IMG/VR virus record: IMGVR_UViG_3300011013_000055
Location: 1 to 29,932 of that record
Strand: one strand, 5' to 3'
Length of the DNA stretch: 29,932 nucleotides
Source of the DNA: a virus
Position 1 is the first letter of the stretch; every line of letters begins with the position of its first letter. The notes under the pieces are model-generated. The model had not been told where the DNA came from. It searched no databases and worked only from the letters and a program-made list of their open reading frames with translations. This document shows positions 8,092-14,554 of the stretch, piece by piece. The position numbers were made by a program, and so were the translations under genes.

Positions 8092-8724
8092 TTAGTGCTT
8101 AAGGTACGTTATGTTTTTAATTGACGCATCCCAGCATTTAGTGCAACCCATACATTGACCATTAGTTTCAAATGCTCGGCAAGTTGCTTTGTCTGGATTT
8201 GTTGTGACTGTAGATGTGTGTTTGTACTTTGGTGGTATCCCATCAATCATACTGCCGCTCAAACGTATAATTAAATTCTTAGGAACCTTTCCTTTGAAGT
8301 TCTTGATTAACGAGGATTCCTTTGTTGGAAGCCAATGCTTGATCTCAGGTGTTTGTTTAGCTACTTCAACAATCTTCTTAAGATGATCCATATCTTGAAT
8401 GTCACCACTATCATGATGTCTGAAGAGTCCAGAGTTTACGATTCGTTTCTTGTTCTTTAATATGAATACCCATGCCTTTACCCAACTATCATCAGATATA
8501 AGCCTAGTTCTACGTTGTAGAGCCTTCTTAACATTAGAGAATCTGTAGTTACCTTTACGTGCATAACAATCGTAACAAACAGATCCTTTAATGGTTGATA
8601 GTTTACCTCCTGCCTTACAGTCGAATGCTGATAGGTTGCTACTACATGTGTCTAGTTTAGATGTCTTAGCTACGCCTCCAGTAATCTCTTCAGCTGTCTT
8701 TAATGTTGTTATTTCTATGTTCAT
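8092..8724 (-). CDS. Gp88-like phage protein, cysteine-rich
   Basis: A 210-residue protein I relate to the phage gene product 88 family, whose biochemical function is not established as far as I know. Features supporting this are SKLDTCSSNLSAFDC near the N-terminus, GSVCYDCYARKGNYRF, FRHHDSGDIQD, HWLPTKES, a RLSGSM segment and a C-terminal CRAFETNGQCMGCTKCWD. At least eight cysteines fall in paired or clustered positions, which suggests metal or Fe-S binding. It lies between a strong hairpin and the primase gene. It could be a nucleic-acid or host-takeover enzyme; no reaction can be assigned. Confidence 0.65.
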   Translation of the reverse strand: MNIEITTLKTAEEITGGVAKTSKLDTCSSNLSAFDCKAGGKLSTIKGSVCYDCYARKGNYRFSNVKKALQRRTRLISDDSWVKAWVFILKNKKRIVNSGLFRHHDSGDIQDMDHLKKIVEVAKQTPEIKHWLPTKESSLIKNFKGKVPKNLIIRLSGSMIDGIPPKYKHTSTVTTNPDKATCRAFETNGQCMGCTKCWDASIKNITYLKH

Positions 8725-8757
8725 GTTATTTCCTGTTAGTTATGTATAATGGAAATC

Positions 8758-8819
8758 GATGGATCGTCCCGTGTTCTCCCAAGAACTACTACTCTCCTCA
8801 AGAATAGATTCGATCCATC
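8758..8819 (-). repeat. Long stem-loop before the Gp88-like gene
   Basis: GATGGATCG (8758-8766) pairs perfectly with CGATCCATC (8811-8819), and inside it GTTCT/AGAAC forms a second stem. It fills the gap between the stop of the 63-residue gene and the Gp88-like start. There is no T-run, so it is more likely an RNA processing or leader structure than an intrinsic terminator. Confidence 0.5.
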
Positions 8820-8825
8820 ACCTAA

Positions 8826-9017
8826 TTAATGCAAGAACCCTTGTAGTTCTTCGTAGACAAATTGTGAATCATTATTCAATTCTTCTACTTCTTCTTCTGT
8901 TAACTTAACTCCAGTGTCTTTGAATTCAGCTTCAATTATGAAGGAATCTTCAAACTCTGGGTATTGGTCAGATTGCCAATCCATGTCAATTACCGTTATG
9001 TTATTAGTGTCAGTCAT
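8826..9017 (-). CDS. Acidic hypothetical protein, 63 aa
   Basis: The ATG at 9017 has GGA upstream and overlaps the end of the preceding 29-codon frame. The product is strongly acidic, with about a third of its residues D or E (for example TEEEVEELNNDSQ). Small acidic phage early proteins often bind and inhibit host nucleic-acid enzymes or mimic DNA, but nothing here identifies a target. A strong stem-loop follows its stop. Family not recognised. Confidence 0.65.
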   Translation of the reverse strand: MTDTNNITVIDMDWQSDQYPEFEDSFIIEAEFKDTGVKLTEEEVEELNNDSQFVYEELQGFLH

Positions 9018-9099
9018 TACTCATTCCTTTGTTTATTACTTTAAAACCTGGTTTAGACAGGTTATCCCATTTAATAACTGACGGTGTGATTAATTTCAT
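9010..9099 (-). CDS. Putative 29-residue microprotein
   Basis: ATG at 9099 preceded by GGAGGGTGAGT, one of the better ribosome binding sites in the window. It encodes MKLITPSVIKWDNLSKPGFK followed by VINKGMSND and stops at TGA 9010-9012, overlapping both the upstream 56-residue frame and the downstream 63-residue gene. The chained overlaps are the style of this operon. It is too short to judge by composition; it may be a real microprotein or a coupling leader. Confidence 0.4.
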   Translation of the reverse strand: MKLITPSVIKWDNLSKPGFKVINKGMSND

Positions 9100-9242
9100 A
9101 CTCACCCTCCAGTATCTTATTGGCTAACATCTCAACAACTTCAGTTAACTCCTCACTTAAGTAATCATCTAAGTCCATAACTACCTTACCTTCAATACGT
9201 AATAGGCACAGTAGCACTCTCATTATTTCTTGTTTATTCATT
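9072..9242 (-). CDS. Hypothetical protein, 56 aa
   Basis: ATG at 9242 with GGAG 8 nt upstream encodes MNKQEIMRVLLCLLRIEGKV and continues with an acidic helical stretch (VMDLDDYLSEELTEVVEMLA) to TAA at 9072-9074. It overlaps the end of the 42-residue gene upstream and the start of the 29-residue frame downstream. The composition, with a heptad-like leucine/valine pattern, looks like a small helical protein. Function unknown. Confidence 0.6.
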
Positions 9243-9362
9243 ATTTATTCTCCTTTTGCTAATACTTCTTGTTAATAAGAGTAGCCTAAAGAAATTTAGT
9301 ATAGGTCTACCGATAACACGTTCAACTGGGTATCCATATTTGTCTTTATACTCCAACTTCAT
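9234..9362 (-). CDS. Hypothetical protein, 42 aa
   Basis: ATG at 9362 follows AAGGAGAT. The product begins MKLEYKDKYGYPVERVIGRP, then has a hydrophobic run NFFRLLLL and a basic end (TRSISKRRINNE). Its stop overlaps the start of the 56-residue gene. The hydrophobic segment is too short for a confident membrane span; peripheral membrane association is possible. Family not recognised. Confidence 0.55.
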   Translation of the reverse strand: MKLEYKDKYGYPVERVIGRPILNFFRLLLLTRSISKRRINNE

Positions 9363-9372
9363 TTTTATCTCC

Positions 9373-9606
9373 TTAACAACAATTACATTTACAACAACCA
9401 CAGCTATCAGTTTGTTTAGGTTTAATCCTTAGATTGTTTGCTTTCCAGTTAGGGTTGTCTATATCTCTCCACGTGTACATTTGGCTACTAGCCGCATAAG
9501 AACACTCACAACCTATAACAGGATGCGCCCATTGTTCTTGTATCTTTGCTCCTTCTAACCAAGCTTGAAACATAAATATCCGTTCTCTTTTATCGTTATC
9601 ATTAAT
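9373..9606 (-). CDS. Cysteine-rich hypothetical protein with unusual start
   Basis: The conserved-looking part reads IFMFQAWLEGAKIQEQWAHP, followed by GCECSYAA and a C-terminal SCGCCKCNCC, so metal binding is plausible. The frame is open to 9669, but the part upstream of 9606 is simply the neighbour gene read in another frame. The only well-placed ribosome binding site (AGGAG, 7-nt spacer) points at an ATT codon at 9606-9604, one codon before the upstream gene ends. The next ATG, at 9573, has only a weak site. The start is therefore uncertain: ATT at 9606 or ATG at 9573. Confidence 0.6.
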   Translation of the reverse strand: MNDNDKRERIFMFQAWLEGAKIQEQWAHPVIGCECSYAASSQMYTWRDIDNPNWKANNLRIKPKQTDSCGCCKCNCC

Positions 9607-9823
9607 TTTTATTCTCCTCTGGTTCGTAATACCAGTATTTCTGATTGGTGTTGTAATGGAATGAGCCATAGAAGTTACCTACTAAAGTCTCTTCTCCTAC
9701 CTTCCATTTACCATAAGCGCCATCCATACCTAGGAAGTTCATAACAATAAACCCTCTATCATTATCTCTCATTACTACCTTATCCCCTTTAGGGATTTCA
9801 TGTTGTTTTATTGTCTCTTTCAT
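9602..9823 (-). CDS. Hypothetical protein, 73 aa, beta-rich
   Basis: ATG at 9823 with a purine-rich but weak site (AAAGAAAGATAAGA) and a 26-nt overlap with the zinc-binding gene upstream, so coupling is likely. The sequence (KGDKVVMRDNDRGFIVMNFL, GKWKVGEETLVGNFYGSFHY) alternates hydrophobic and charged residues like a small SH3-like beta barrel. It has no cysteines. Function unknown. Confidence 0.65.
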   Translation of the reverse strand: MKETIKQHEIPKGDKVVMRDNDRGFIVMNFLGMDGAYGKWKVGEETLVGNFYGSFHYNTNQKYWYYEPEENKN

Positions 9824-10046
9824 TCTTATCTTTCTTTGGCTTTAAGATCCAAGTCTTGCCTTTCTCATCATATACTTCTCCATCTGAATCATTCTCTACA
9901 TCCCATTCTGTGTAGAAACAAGTTTCTTCAAGAAATAACCATTCTATTAAGCAGTCTGCATTACAGAATGTATATGTTGATTCCCATAAATGACCAGTAT
10001 TCATACCACAATCACAGTTATGGCATTTCCTTGCGAATAGTTCCAT
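9798..10046 (-). CDS. Small zinc-finger protein, 82 aa
   Basis: The first third carries cysteines in a treble-clef-like arrangement: C8-x2-C11, C13 and C28-x3-C32 (FCNADC). An acidic middle and a lysine-rich tail follow. It starts at ATG 10046 after GGAGG, and the ATG overlaps the upstream stop as TAATG. A nucleic-acid or protein-binding zinc protein used early in infection is likely, but the partner is unknown. Confidence 0.65.
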   Translation of the reverse strand: MELFARKCHNCDCGMNTGHLWESTYTFCNADCLIEWLFLEETCFYTEWDVENDSDGEVYDEKGKTWILKPKKDKNERDNKTT

Positions 10047-10255
10047 TACCTACCTCCTTCAAACATTAACTTATCAGCCATCTCATCTAAAGATTCTCTA
10101 ACATATATAAACTGAGAGTTTATAAGATTAATCTGAGTCTCATTACCTGTTATTCTTAACCATTGGACTTGTTCAGGATTAATCCACATAGAGCCTAAAC
10201 CTCCTGATGCTACTCTGCCCTCGGTATGATCTACACTTTCTATCTTAACTAGCAT
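10046..10255 (-). CDS. Hypothetical protein, 69 aa
   Basis: ATG at 10255 with GGAG upstream; overlaps the previous gene by 11 nt and the next as TAATG. The protein (MLVKIESVDHTEGRVASGGL; SMWINPEQVQWLRI) looks like a small beta-sheet protein with a helical C-terminus (ESLDEMADKLMFEGG). No family recognised. Confidence 0.65.
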   Translation of the reverse strand: MLVKIESVDHTEGRVASGGLGSMWINPEQVQWLRITGNETQINLINSQFIYVRESLDEMADKLMFEGGR

Positions 10256-10445
10256 CTTCTTTACTCCTTATATAATTCAGCACGATCTCTTCCTTTTGTA
10301 ACTCTTCTAGGTGTCCAATCAAAGTTCTTAGAGCAAGTGATGCACCAAATGCCTCAGCACCCGAGTGACTATCATTAACATCTGCTTTGAAGTCATCTTT
10401 AATATCCTTTGCTATTCTCTTGAGTTGTTCAATAGTTATATTCAT
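10245..10445 (-). CDS. Hypothetical helical protein, 66 aa
   Basis: ATG at 10445 with AAGGAT upstream, overlapping the coiled-coil gene by 4 nt (ATGA-type junction). Mostly helical and charged (IEQLKRIAKDIKDDFKADVN; LRTLIGHLEELQKEEIVLNY). No cysteine or membrane segment. Function unknown. Confidence 0.65.
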   Translation of the reverse strand: MNITIEQLKRIAKDIKDDFKADVNDSHSGAEAFGASLALRTLIGHLEELQKEEIVLNYIRSKEDAS

Positions 10446-10987
10446 ATTTCATCCTTACAGATATTCTCAATCTTGTTTAATACACGTCTGAGCTTAATGT
10501 TGTTATTAATCAAATGGTTACATCCTTCACTCTCATTAATAAATCTATCCCAAATATCACCAGTAAATCCACTCGTAGCAATATCTCCTACATCAATATC
10601 GGTTAAGGTGCTGTTGTTGTACTTAATAAACCTTGCGAGGTTCTTGTTCTCGTAGGCTAACATATCACGTTCTGCTTTCAACTCTTTAGTTTTGTCCTCT
10701 GCTATATCTCTATTAAGGTAAGCACTATCACGTTCTTGTTTCAAATCATCATTATGACTTTCCAATACTCTAATTAACTCTCTAGACTCATAACACTCAT
10801 TATCGCCCTTAACACAAAAGCGTATACCATTAGGAGCTAGTGTTCTCATAAGTTCACTGACTGTCATATTAATAATCTCAGGTGCAGTCCAACCACTACC
10901 CACACCACCAGCTCTATTGACACTATCTATTAAACTAGCTTGCATCTCTAGTACGTTCTCTGTTAAATCTTGTCTTTGCTTATCCAT
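10442..10987 (-). CDS. Coiled-coil hypothetical protein, 181 aa
   Basis: Start chosen at ATG 10987 (MDKQRQDLTENVLEMQ) with GGAG upstream; 14 further codons open upstream lack a site and overlap the neighbour. The N-terminal part (residues 1-80) is a compact domain with GIRFCVKGDNECYESREL. Residues 75-125 are a charged coiled coil (SHNDDLKQERDSAYLNRDIA), followed by a helical C-terminus. One of the largest products of the early small-gene run; probably an oligomeric scaffold or regulator, but unrecognised. Confidence 0.7.
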   Translation of the reverse strand: MDKQRQDLTENVLEMQASLIDSVNRAGGVGSGWTAPEIINMTVSELMRTLAPNGIRFCVKGDNECYESRELIRVLESHNDDLKQERDSAYLNRDIAEDKTKELKAERDMLAYENKNLARFIKYNNSTLTDIDVGDIATSGFTGDIWDRFINESEGCNHLINNNIKLRRVLNKIENICKDEI

Positions 10988-11162
10988 AATATTTCTCCAA
11001 GTAATCAATAACATTGTCTTGCATATCAAGTAAGGTTCTTGAATCTAAGCCCACAGTAGATAATAATTCATCTACTGTTAACCATTTCTGCCTAGGGTTT
11101 TCTATCTCTAATAGTAGATCTCTTACAGAGAATGCATCGTTTAATATTTCATTCTTTTCCAT
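10980..11162 (-). CDS. Hypothetical protein, 60 aa
   Basis: ATG at 11162 with GGGAG 9 nt upstream, overlapping genes on both sides (14 and 8 nt). Helical throughout; the stretch WLTVDELLSTVGLDSRTLLD resembles a helix-turn-helix, but the protein is acidic overall, so this is weak. Function unknown. Confidence 0.6.
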   Translation of the reverse strand: MEKNEILNDAFSVRDLLLEIENPRQKWLTVDELLSTVGLDSRTLLDMQDNVIDYLEKYYG

Positions 11163-11328
11163 CTTCGTCTAGCTCCCTGGTTAATTGTTTAATTTCTTCT
11201 ATTAGTGGCTTAATATGTTTGAAATATTCGTCCGTTGAAAAGTCATCATTTAAATAAGCTTCTCGTAGTGGTTTCATATCTTCATATAGTTTATTCAATC
11301 GTCTTAATGGTTTAATCTTCTTTTCCAT
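11149..11328 (-). CDS. Hypothetical helical protein, 59 aa
   Basis: The frame is open to 11406, but the supported start is ATG 11328 (MEKKIKPLRRLNKLYEDMKP), placed 6 nt after GGAGAT; an ATG two codons earlier lies inside that site. The product is a highly charged two-helix protein ending in a short acidic tail (LTRELDEDGKE). It overlaps the upstream gene by 17 nt. Function unknown. Confidence 0.6.
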   Translation of the reverse strand: MEKKIKPLRRLNKLYEDMKPLREAYLNDDFSTDEYFKHIKPLIEEIKQLTRELDEDGKE

Positions 11329-11509
11329 TTTCATCTCCTGTAATCTCTTCAATTGTGTATATCTTAGCTCCACCATATCTAGCATTACAACCCCAAGTAT
11401 CTTCATATGCTTCTTGGTAGGCTAGCTCTGTAGCTTGTGCTTCATCACTAGCCTCAACTTCTACGGTTAGAACAGTCGTGACATCAACTTCTAATCTATA
11501 TTTGTTCAT
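11312..11509 (-). CDS. Small VEA-motif protein (DpnD/PcfM-like), 65 aa
   Basis: MNKYRLEVDVTTVLTVEVEA then SDEAQATELAYQEA is a beta-hairpin followed by a helix carrying the pattern VEA-x4-5-A. The same N-terminal arrangement occurs in the genes at 11512-11688 and 12187-12417. It resembles the small DpnD/PcfM-like proteins known from phages and conjugative elements, whose role is unclear. ATG at 11509 with AGGA upstream. Confidence 0.65.
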   Translation of the reverse strand: MNKYRLEVDVTTVLTVEVEASDEAQATELAYQEAYEDTWGCNARYGGAKIYTIEEITGDENGKED

Positions 11510-11511
11510 AG

Positions 11512-11688
11512 TTATTCCTTGTATTCTACTTTTTCTACATATCCAACACCTGCAGCTTGAACTTGTTGATGAAACTTATCAGGATTATTTTCAAACATTT
11601 GTTGAACCATTCCTATTGCTTCATCTTGATTTCTTGCTTCTACTTGAGTTTCCACACTACTAAAGTCGATTGTGACGTTGTATTTATC
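11512..11688 (-). CDS. Small VEA-motif protein, 58 aa
   Basis: Start chosen at ATG 11688 (MDKYNVTIDFSSVETQVEAR) because a full AGGAGG precedes it; the frame is open to 11736. After the VEA motif comes NQDEAIGMVQQMFENNPDKF, then VGYVEKVEYKE. It is a neighbour and a likely diverged relative of the 65-residue gene at 11312-11509, suggesting local duplication. Function unknown. Confidence 0.65.
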   Translation of the reverse strand, partial: DKYNVTIDFSSVETQVEARNQDEAIGMVQQMFENNPDKFHQQVQAAGVGYVEKVEYKE

Positions 11689-11914
11689 CATGGAGAGCCT
11701 CCTTTTCATCACTGTAATGCTTTGGTAGGCATACAAGGTTATCTTCGTAATGCTGGACGATGGTGTTGTACATTACATATACTGCTGTTGTAGCAAATAT
11801 TCTGTCCTCAGCTGGCAAGCCTTGGATGACCATATCTGCATATTGCATTGCTTCTTCGATGTTGTCTTTAGTTGCAAACAATCCATGTTTCTTTAGTTTC
11901 ATATCTTCCTTCAT
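11684..11914 (-). CDS. Hypothetical protein, 76 aa
   Basis: ATG at 11914 with AAGGAG upstream; its stop overlaps the next ATG (CATGGATAA). Largely helical: ATKDNIEEAMQYADMVIQGL and DRIFATTAVYVMYNTIVQHY. It has a single cysteine and no membrane span. Function unknown; part of the early leftward small-gene run. Confidence 0.65.
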   Translation of the reverse strand: MKEDMKLKKHGLFATKDNIEEAMQYADMVIQGLPAEDRIFATTAVYVMYNTIVQHYEDNLVCLPKHYSDEKEALHG

Positions 11915-11951
11915 GTTATTTCTCCTTGTTTAGATATAATGTTTTCCTTTG

Positions 11952-12173
11952 TTAATAGTATTGATTCATCTTAGCACCATGTACTTCAATGAACTTATCA
12001 CTGACATATCTATCTATATCAGTTAATTGGTTTTCCCAACTTCTCCCAAGATTAGCTACCTCTTCATCAACGAATGAGAACCCATCATATAATTTCTGGG
12101 TTAGTATCATTTTGGTTGGAGACTCTTCTACTAACTTGTCCATATAAGCTAATTGTTTCTTATTAAATTTCAT
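11952..12173 (-). CDS. Hypothetical protein, 73 aa
   Basis: ATG at 12173 with only a weak purine-rich site (AAGAAAGAAAT). The sequence KKQLAYMDKLVEESPTKMIL and VDEEVANLGRSWENQLTDID is helical and mildly acidic. No motif or family recognised. Confidence 0.6.
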   Translation of the reverse strand: MKFNKKQLAYMDKLVEESPTKMILTQKLYDGFSFVDEEVANLGRSWENQLTDIDRYVSDKFIEVHGAKMNQYY

Positions 12174-12186
12174 ATTTCTTTCTTGT

Positions 12187-12417
12187 TTAGTTAACGAATG
12201 TCATTGCATCAAACTCTTGTCTTATTGAATGATCCGATTCTGTCCAGTCCTCTATCCGCGCATTGGCATCTTGGAAGACATGCTTAGGTAACCCCTTGAT
12301 ATTAACTTTTGATACCCAGCCTTCAACTAGCGTTTTAGCCTCTTCGAGAGTTTCTGCTTCTACTCCCACCCAATCATGCAGTTGTATTTCATATCTAATT
12401 TCATACATCTTCTTCAT
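12187..12417 (-). CDS. Small VEA-motif protein, 76 aa
   Basis: MKKMYEIRYEIQLHDWVGVE then AETLEEAKTLVEGWV shares the beta-hairpin plus VEA-helix layout with the genes at 11312-11509 and 11512-11688, followed by an acidic C-terminal half (ARIEDWTESDHSIRQEF). ATG at 12417 with GGAG upstream. It is the first gene after one of three repeated leader hairpins (12453-12486), so it may begin a separately regulated transcript segment. Confidence 0.65.
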   Translation of the reverse strand: MKKMYEIRYEIQLHDWVGVEAETLEEAKTLVEGWVSKVNIKGLPKHVFQDANARIEDWTESDHSIRQEFDAMTFVN

Positions 12418-12439
12418 GTTATTACTCCTTTAATATTAA

Positions 12440-12486
12440 CAAAGAATCCAACAATGGACACAACGAGGAACGAGGCCGTGTCCATA
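12440..12486 (-). promoter_or_regulatory. Repeated leader hairpin, copy 1
   Basis: On the minus strand TATGGACACGGC and TTGTGTCCATTGTT flank a GAG-rich loop; ATGGACAC/GTGTCCAT forms a perfect 8-bp stem (12453-12486). Two more copies with the same arms and flanks lie at 17627-17673 and 18704-18742. Each lies 35-60 nt before a leftward gene. Confidence 0.6.
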
Positions 12487-12498
12487 GTGAATCACCTT

Positions 12499-12789
12499 TT
12501 ATTTCTTTAGTTTTAAGAATACAACTCTAGAGTCTTTTGATCCTTTAGTTGTTTCTATTAGATCTTTCTCTTTCAATTCTAGAACAGCTCTTTTAATAGT
12601 AGAGAATGACAAGTTCTTGAAATATGGATGCTCTATGATTTCATTGATATAAGCGTTGTCTGGCTTCCAACCAATGTATGCTAGGACTTTAAAAGCTGTA
12701 CCCGACAAATGATTGAGATTATTTATATCTTGGTAATGCTTAAGTAAGGTCATGTAGTTCCATGCTAGTTTCATATCTTTGTTCTTCAT
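12499..12789 (-). CDS. Winged helix-turn-helix DNA-binding protein, 96 aa
   Basis: The C-terminal half is a typical winged helix: NEIIEHPYFKNLSFSTIKRA then VLELKEKDLIETTKGSKDSR and the wing strand VVFLKLKK. The recognition helix would be SFSTIKRAVLELKEKDLI. The N-terminal helices probably dimerise. This is the clearest transcription-regulator candidate in the early region, comparable to MarR-like or replication-initiator winged helices. ATG at 12789 after GGAG; the repeated leader hairpin follows its stop. Confidence 0.75.
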   Translation of the reverse strand: MKNKDMKLAWNYMTLLKHYQDINNLNHLSGTAFKVLAYIGWKPDNAYINEIIEHPYFKNLSFSTIKRAVLELKEKDLIETTKGSKDSRVVFLKLKK

Positions 12790-12790
12790 T

Positions 12791-12919
12791 CTACTTCTCC
12801 TGTAACAGTTTGATTATTAACGATATTTCATGTGTTTCATCACTACCCAGCCTGTCTGACCAGCTAAGTAATGATGTTAGCTTTCTAATAGCTATATCTC
12901 TGTTAATGTCTTGTTTCAT
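12791..12919 (-). CDS. Hypothetical protein, 42 aa
   Basis: ATG at 12919 with GGAGAT upstream encodes MKQDINRDIAIRKLTSLLSW then SDRLGSDETHEISLIIKLLQ and stops 1 nt before the wHTH gene start. Helical, no cysteine. Its spacing and ribosome binding site support it as real; it may be coupled to the regulator. Function unknown. Confidence 0.55.
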   Translation of the reverse strand: MKQDINRDIAIRKLTSLLSWSDRLGSDETHEISLIIKLLQEK

Positions 12920-13013
12920 TGTTAATCTCCTTGTCGTTGTATTCCATAGATTCTGTTAGTTGATATGCCATCCATGCTGCGGCAATTGCCATGATTACTT
13001 CTACTACATCCAT
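12903..13013 (-). CDS. Small hydrophobic protein, 36 aa
   Basis: ATG at 13013 after AAAGGAGAAAAGAG encodes MDVVEVIMAIAAAWMAYQLT then ESMEYNDKEINNETRH. A hydrophobic N-terminal helix and a polar tail fit a one-pass membrane microprotein. It overlaps both neighbours (10 and 17 nt), like other genes here. Function unknown. Confidence 0.5.
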   Translation of the reverse strand: MDVVEVIMAIAAAWMAYQLTESMEYNDKEINNETRH

Positions 13014-13270
13014 TCTCTTTTCTCCTTTATTGTGTCTAATTTATCTTGTATTGAATCCCAGTAACCTTCCTTTGATTGAAAGTTAATAATTCCTTGAGCT
13101 TCGTCTGGGAATGCTTTAACTAGTCGTTTCTGATTGCTGGTGTCAGCATGTGCAATACAGTCGGCTAGTTTGCTCATAAAGCCCCCTAGTCTTCTGTATT
13201 GCCAATCAACTACGAATTGTTCGCTTTTATTTAGCTTTATTTCTTTGTTTAGTTCTATTACGTTAGTCAT
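13004..13270 (-). CDS. Conserved-type phage protein, 88 aa
   Basis: Contains EQFVVDWQYRRLGGFMSKLA followed by DCIAHADTSNQKRLVKAFPD, a pattern I recognise as recurring in phage hypothetical proteins, with no established function. Predominantly helical with two tryptophans. ATG at 13270 after GGGAG; overlaps the upstream gene by 8 nt. Confidence 0.7.
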   Translation of the reverse strand: MTNVIELNKEIKLNKSEQFVVDWQYRRLGGFMSKLADCIAHADTSNQKRLVKAFPDEAQGIINFQSKEGYWDSIQDKLDTIKEKREWM

Positions 13271-13592
13271 AGTTGTACTCCCTACTTGTTACTGTTAATG
13301 TTGAACAATCAATGACATACGTGCCATTGTTTCCGTTGTCGTAGTCCATTTGACCTACAATTCCTACACCAAGTGATAAGTTTCCTGGAATCTCATCGTT
13401 AATAACGCCAATCAGCCTTGCTTTGGCGTATTCTGAGTCTCCTTCCCTGCCTTTCATTACTTTTCGTGTTTTCTTTAAGTAATATTCTATGCTGCTTGGT
13501 GATCCGTTCCAATGTAAGTAAATACCCACTGCACATTCACTAAACTTCTGTGTAGGCAGTTCTCTTAAACATAATACTGCTCTGTTTCCCAT
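13263..13592 (-). CDS. Conserved-type phage protein, 109 aa
   Basis: Begins MGNRAVLCL, then VGIYLHWNGSPSSIEYYLKK, a segment EYAKARLIGVIN and LSLGVGIVGQMDYDNGNNGT. This GNRAV / YLHWNGS / SLGVG arrangement recurs in proteins from unrelated phages, again without known function. The beta-rich fold with glycine turns looks enzymatic or ligand-binding. ATG at 13592 after AAGGAG. Confidence 0.72.
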   Translation of the reverse strand: MGNRAVLCLRELPTQKFSECAVGIYLHWNGSPSSIEYYLKKTRKVMKGREGDSEYAKARLIGVINDEIPGNLSLGVGIVGQMDYDNGNNGTYVIDCSTLTVTSREYNYD

Positions 13593-13607
13593 GTTGTTTC
13601 TCCTTGT

Positions 13608-14000
13608 TTATAGTTCTGCCTCAAAGTAGCAATCAGTTTCAGGATTGTCCTTTAAGAATTTCTGAATCTGTTCTCCAAGTGCTAGTCTTGCATACCATTC
13701 AAGTTGTCTTCTAATAGCATCTTGGTTGATTACTTCATCAAACCTTTCTTTCCAGTGCTTGATTATCATTTCATCGTTATAACCGTTGTTTTCTTCAAAG
13801 AATTGATCAAGCCTCTCTTTCCAGTTGTTTAGTTCCTTAAGGCATTCTTTGATTCCTTCTTCTACGTTGTTATCGTCACGGTCTACCATGTAGTTAATGT
13901 AGTTGTTGTTTTCTAGAGCTCCAAAGAACTCTCCGTCTTGAGATGATTGAACACCAAACCAGAACTTTCCTTCGATGTCGCCATTGTAATATCTACCCAT
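13608..14000 (-). CDS. Conserved-type phage protein, 130 aa
   Basis: Start chosen at ATG 14000 (MGRYYNGDIEGKFWFGVQSS) because AAGGAG precedes it; nine further codons are open upstream. The MGRYYxGDIEGKFWFGVQ opening is a familiar one in phage hypothetical proteins. A helical acidic body follows (LKELNNWKERLDQFFEENNG), ending in DCYFEAEL. Function unknown. Confidence 0.72.
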   Translation of the reverse strand: MGRYYNGDIEGKFWFGVQSSQDGEFFGALENNNYINYMVDRDDNNVEEGIKECLKELNNWKERLDQFFEENNGYNDEMIIKHWKERFDEVINQDAIRRQLEWYARLALGEQIQKFLKDNPETDCYFEAEL

Positions 14001-14193
14001 GTTGTTTCTCCTTATTAACGTATTCATCTAGTTGGTCGAATACTGCTTGTTTACTTCCTTTAAATCCAAACTCTTTCTTTACTTGGGCATATACGCTTTG
14101 TTTAGAATGCTTCATACCCATTACTTCTAAGCCTAGTGCAGCTCTTAGTGCTATAAGTCTAAATAGATTTGTGTTTGTAATCATTGTTCCCAT
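13993..14193 (-). CDS. Hypothetical protein, 66 aa
   Basis: ATG at 14193 after AAAGGAG; overlaps the next gene by 8 nt. The sequence NLFRLIALRAALGLEVMGMK then SVYAQVKKEFGFKGSKQAVF is basic and helical, and reads like a small nucleic-acid-binding protein, a pattern seen in other phage hypotheticals. Not assigned. Confidence 0.65.
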   Translation of the reverse strand: MGTMITNTNLFRLIALRAALGLEVMGMKHSKQSVYAQVKKEFGFKGSKQAVFDQLDEYVNKEKQHG

Positions 14194-14209
14194 GTTATTA
14201 CTCCTTTAA

Positions 14210-14554
14210 TTAAAGACCTTCTGAGTCTCTTTCTCTATATTCAGTTTCCTTTGCAGAAAACTCCTTGTCTTCAGGCGAAAGACGATGGTCGCCTAAATAG
14301 AACTCCATCTTTGCTTCTTCAGCTATATCTCCTATATTGTCTCCCATTGAATCCCATAGGAAGTCAATTAGGGAATTAGTAATGAAATGATGGATATCAA
14401 CAATATCCTTTTCTTCTTCTAGAAGCTCAGGATCTAATCCCATGTGTTCATCTACATAGCCTTTAAGAGCTCTAGGCATTACAGATTTAAAGCGTCCATA
14501 GGTATTGTCTATCTGAGATTGTAGTTTGTTGATTAGCTCGTTATTTGTTTCCAT
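14210..14554 (-). CDS. Acidic hypothetical protein, 114 aa
   Basis: ATG at 14554 after GGAG. Contains helical DIVDIHHFITNSLIDFLWDS then GDIAEEAKMEFYLGDHRLSP. Strongly acidic and rich in D/E toward the end. Its last part resembles that of the adjacent 63-residue gene (AKMEFYLG here, AKLELMYG there), hinting at a shared motif. Function unknown. Confidence 0.65.
   Translation of the reverse strand: METNNELINKLQSQIDNTYGRFKSVMPRALKGYVDEHMGLDPELLEEEKDIVDIHHFITNSLIDFLWDSMGDNIGDIAEEAKMEFYLGDHRLSPEDKEFSAKETEYRERDSEGL

Noticed and set aside
9800-10069. Plus-strand frame of 89 codons opposite the zinc-finger gene
   Set aside because: It is the complement of two well-supported overlapping genes and has no ribosome binding site.
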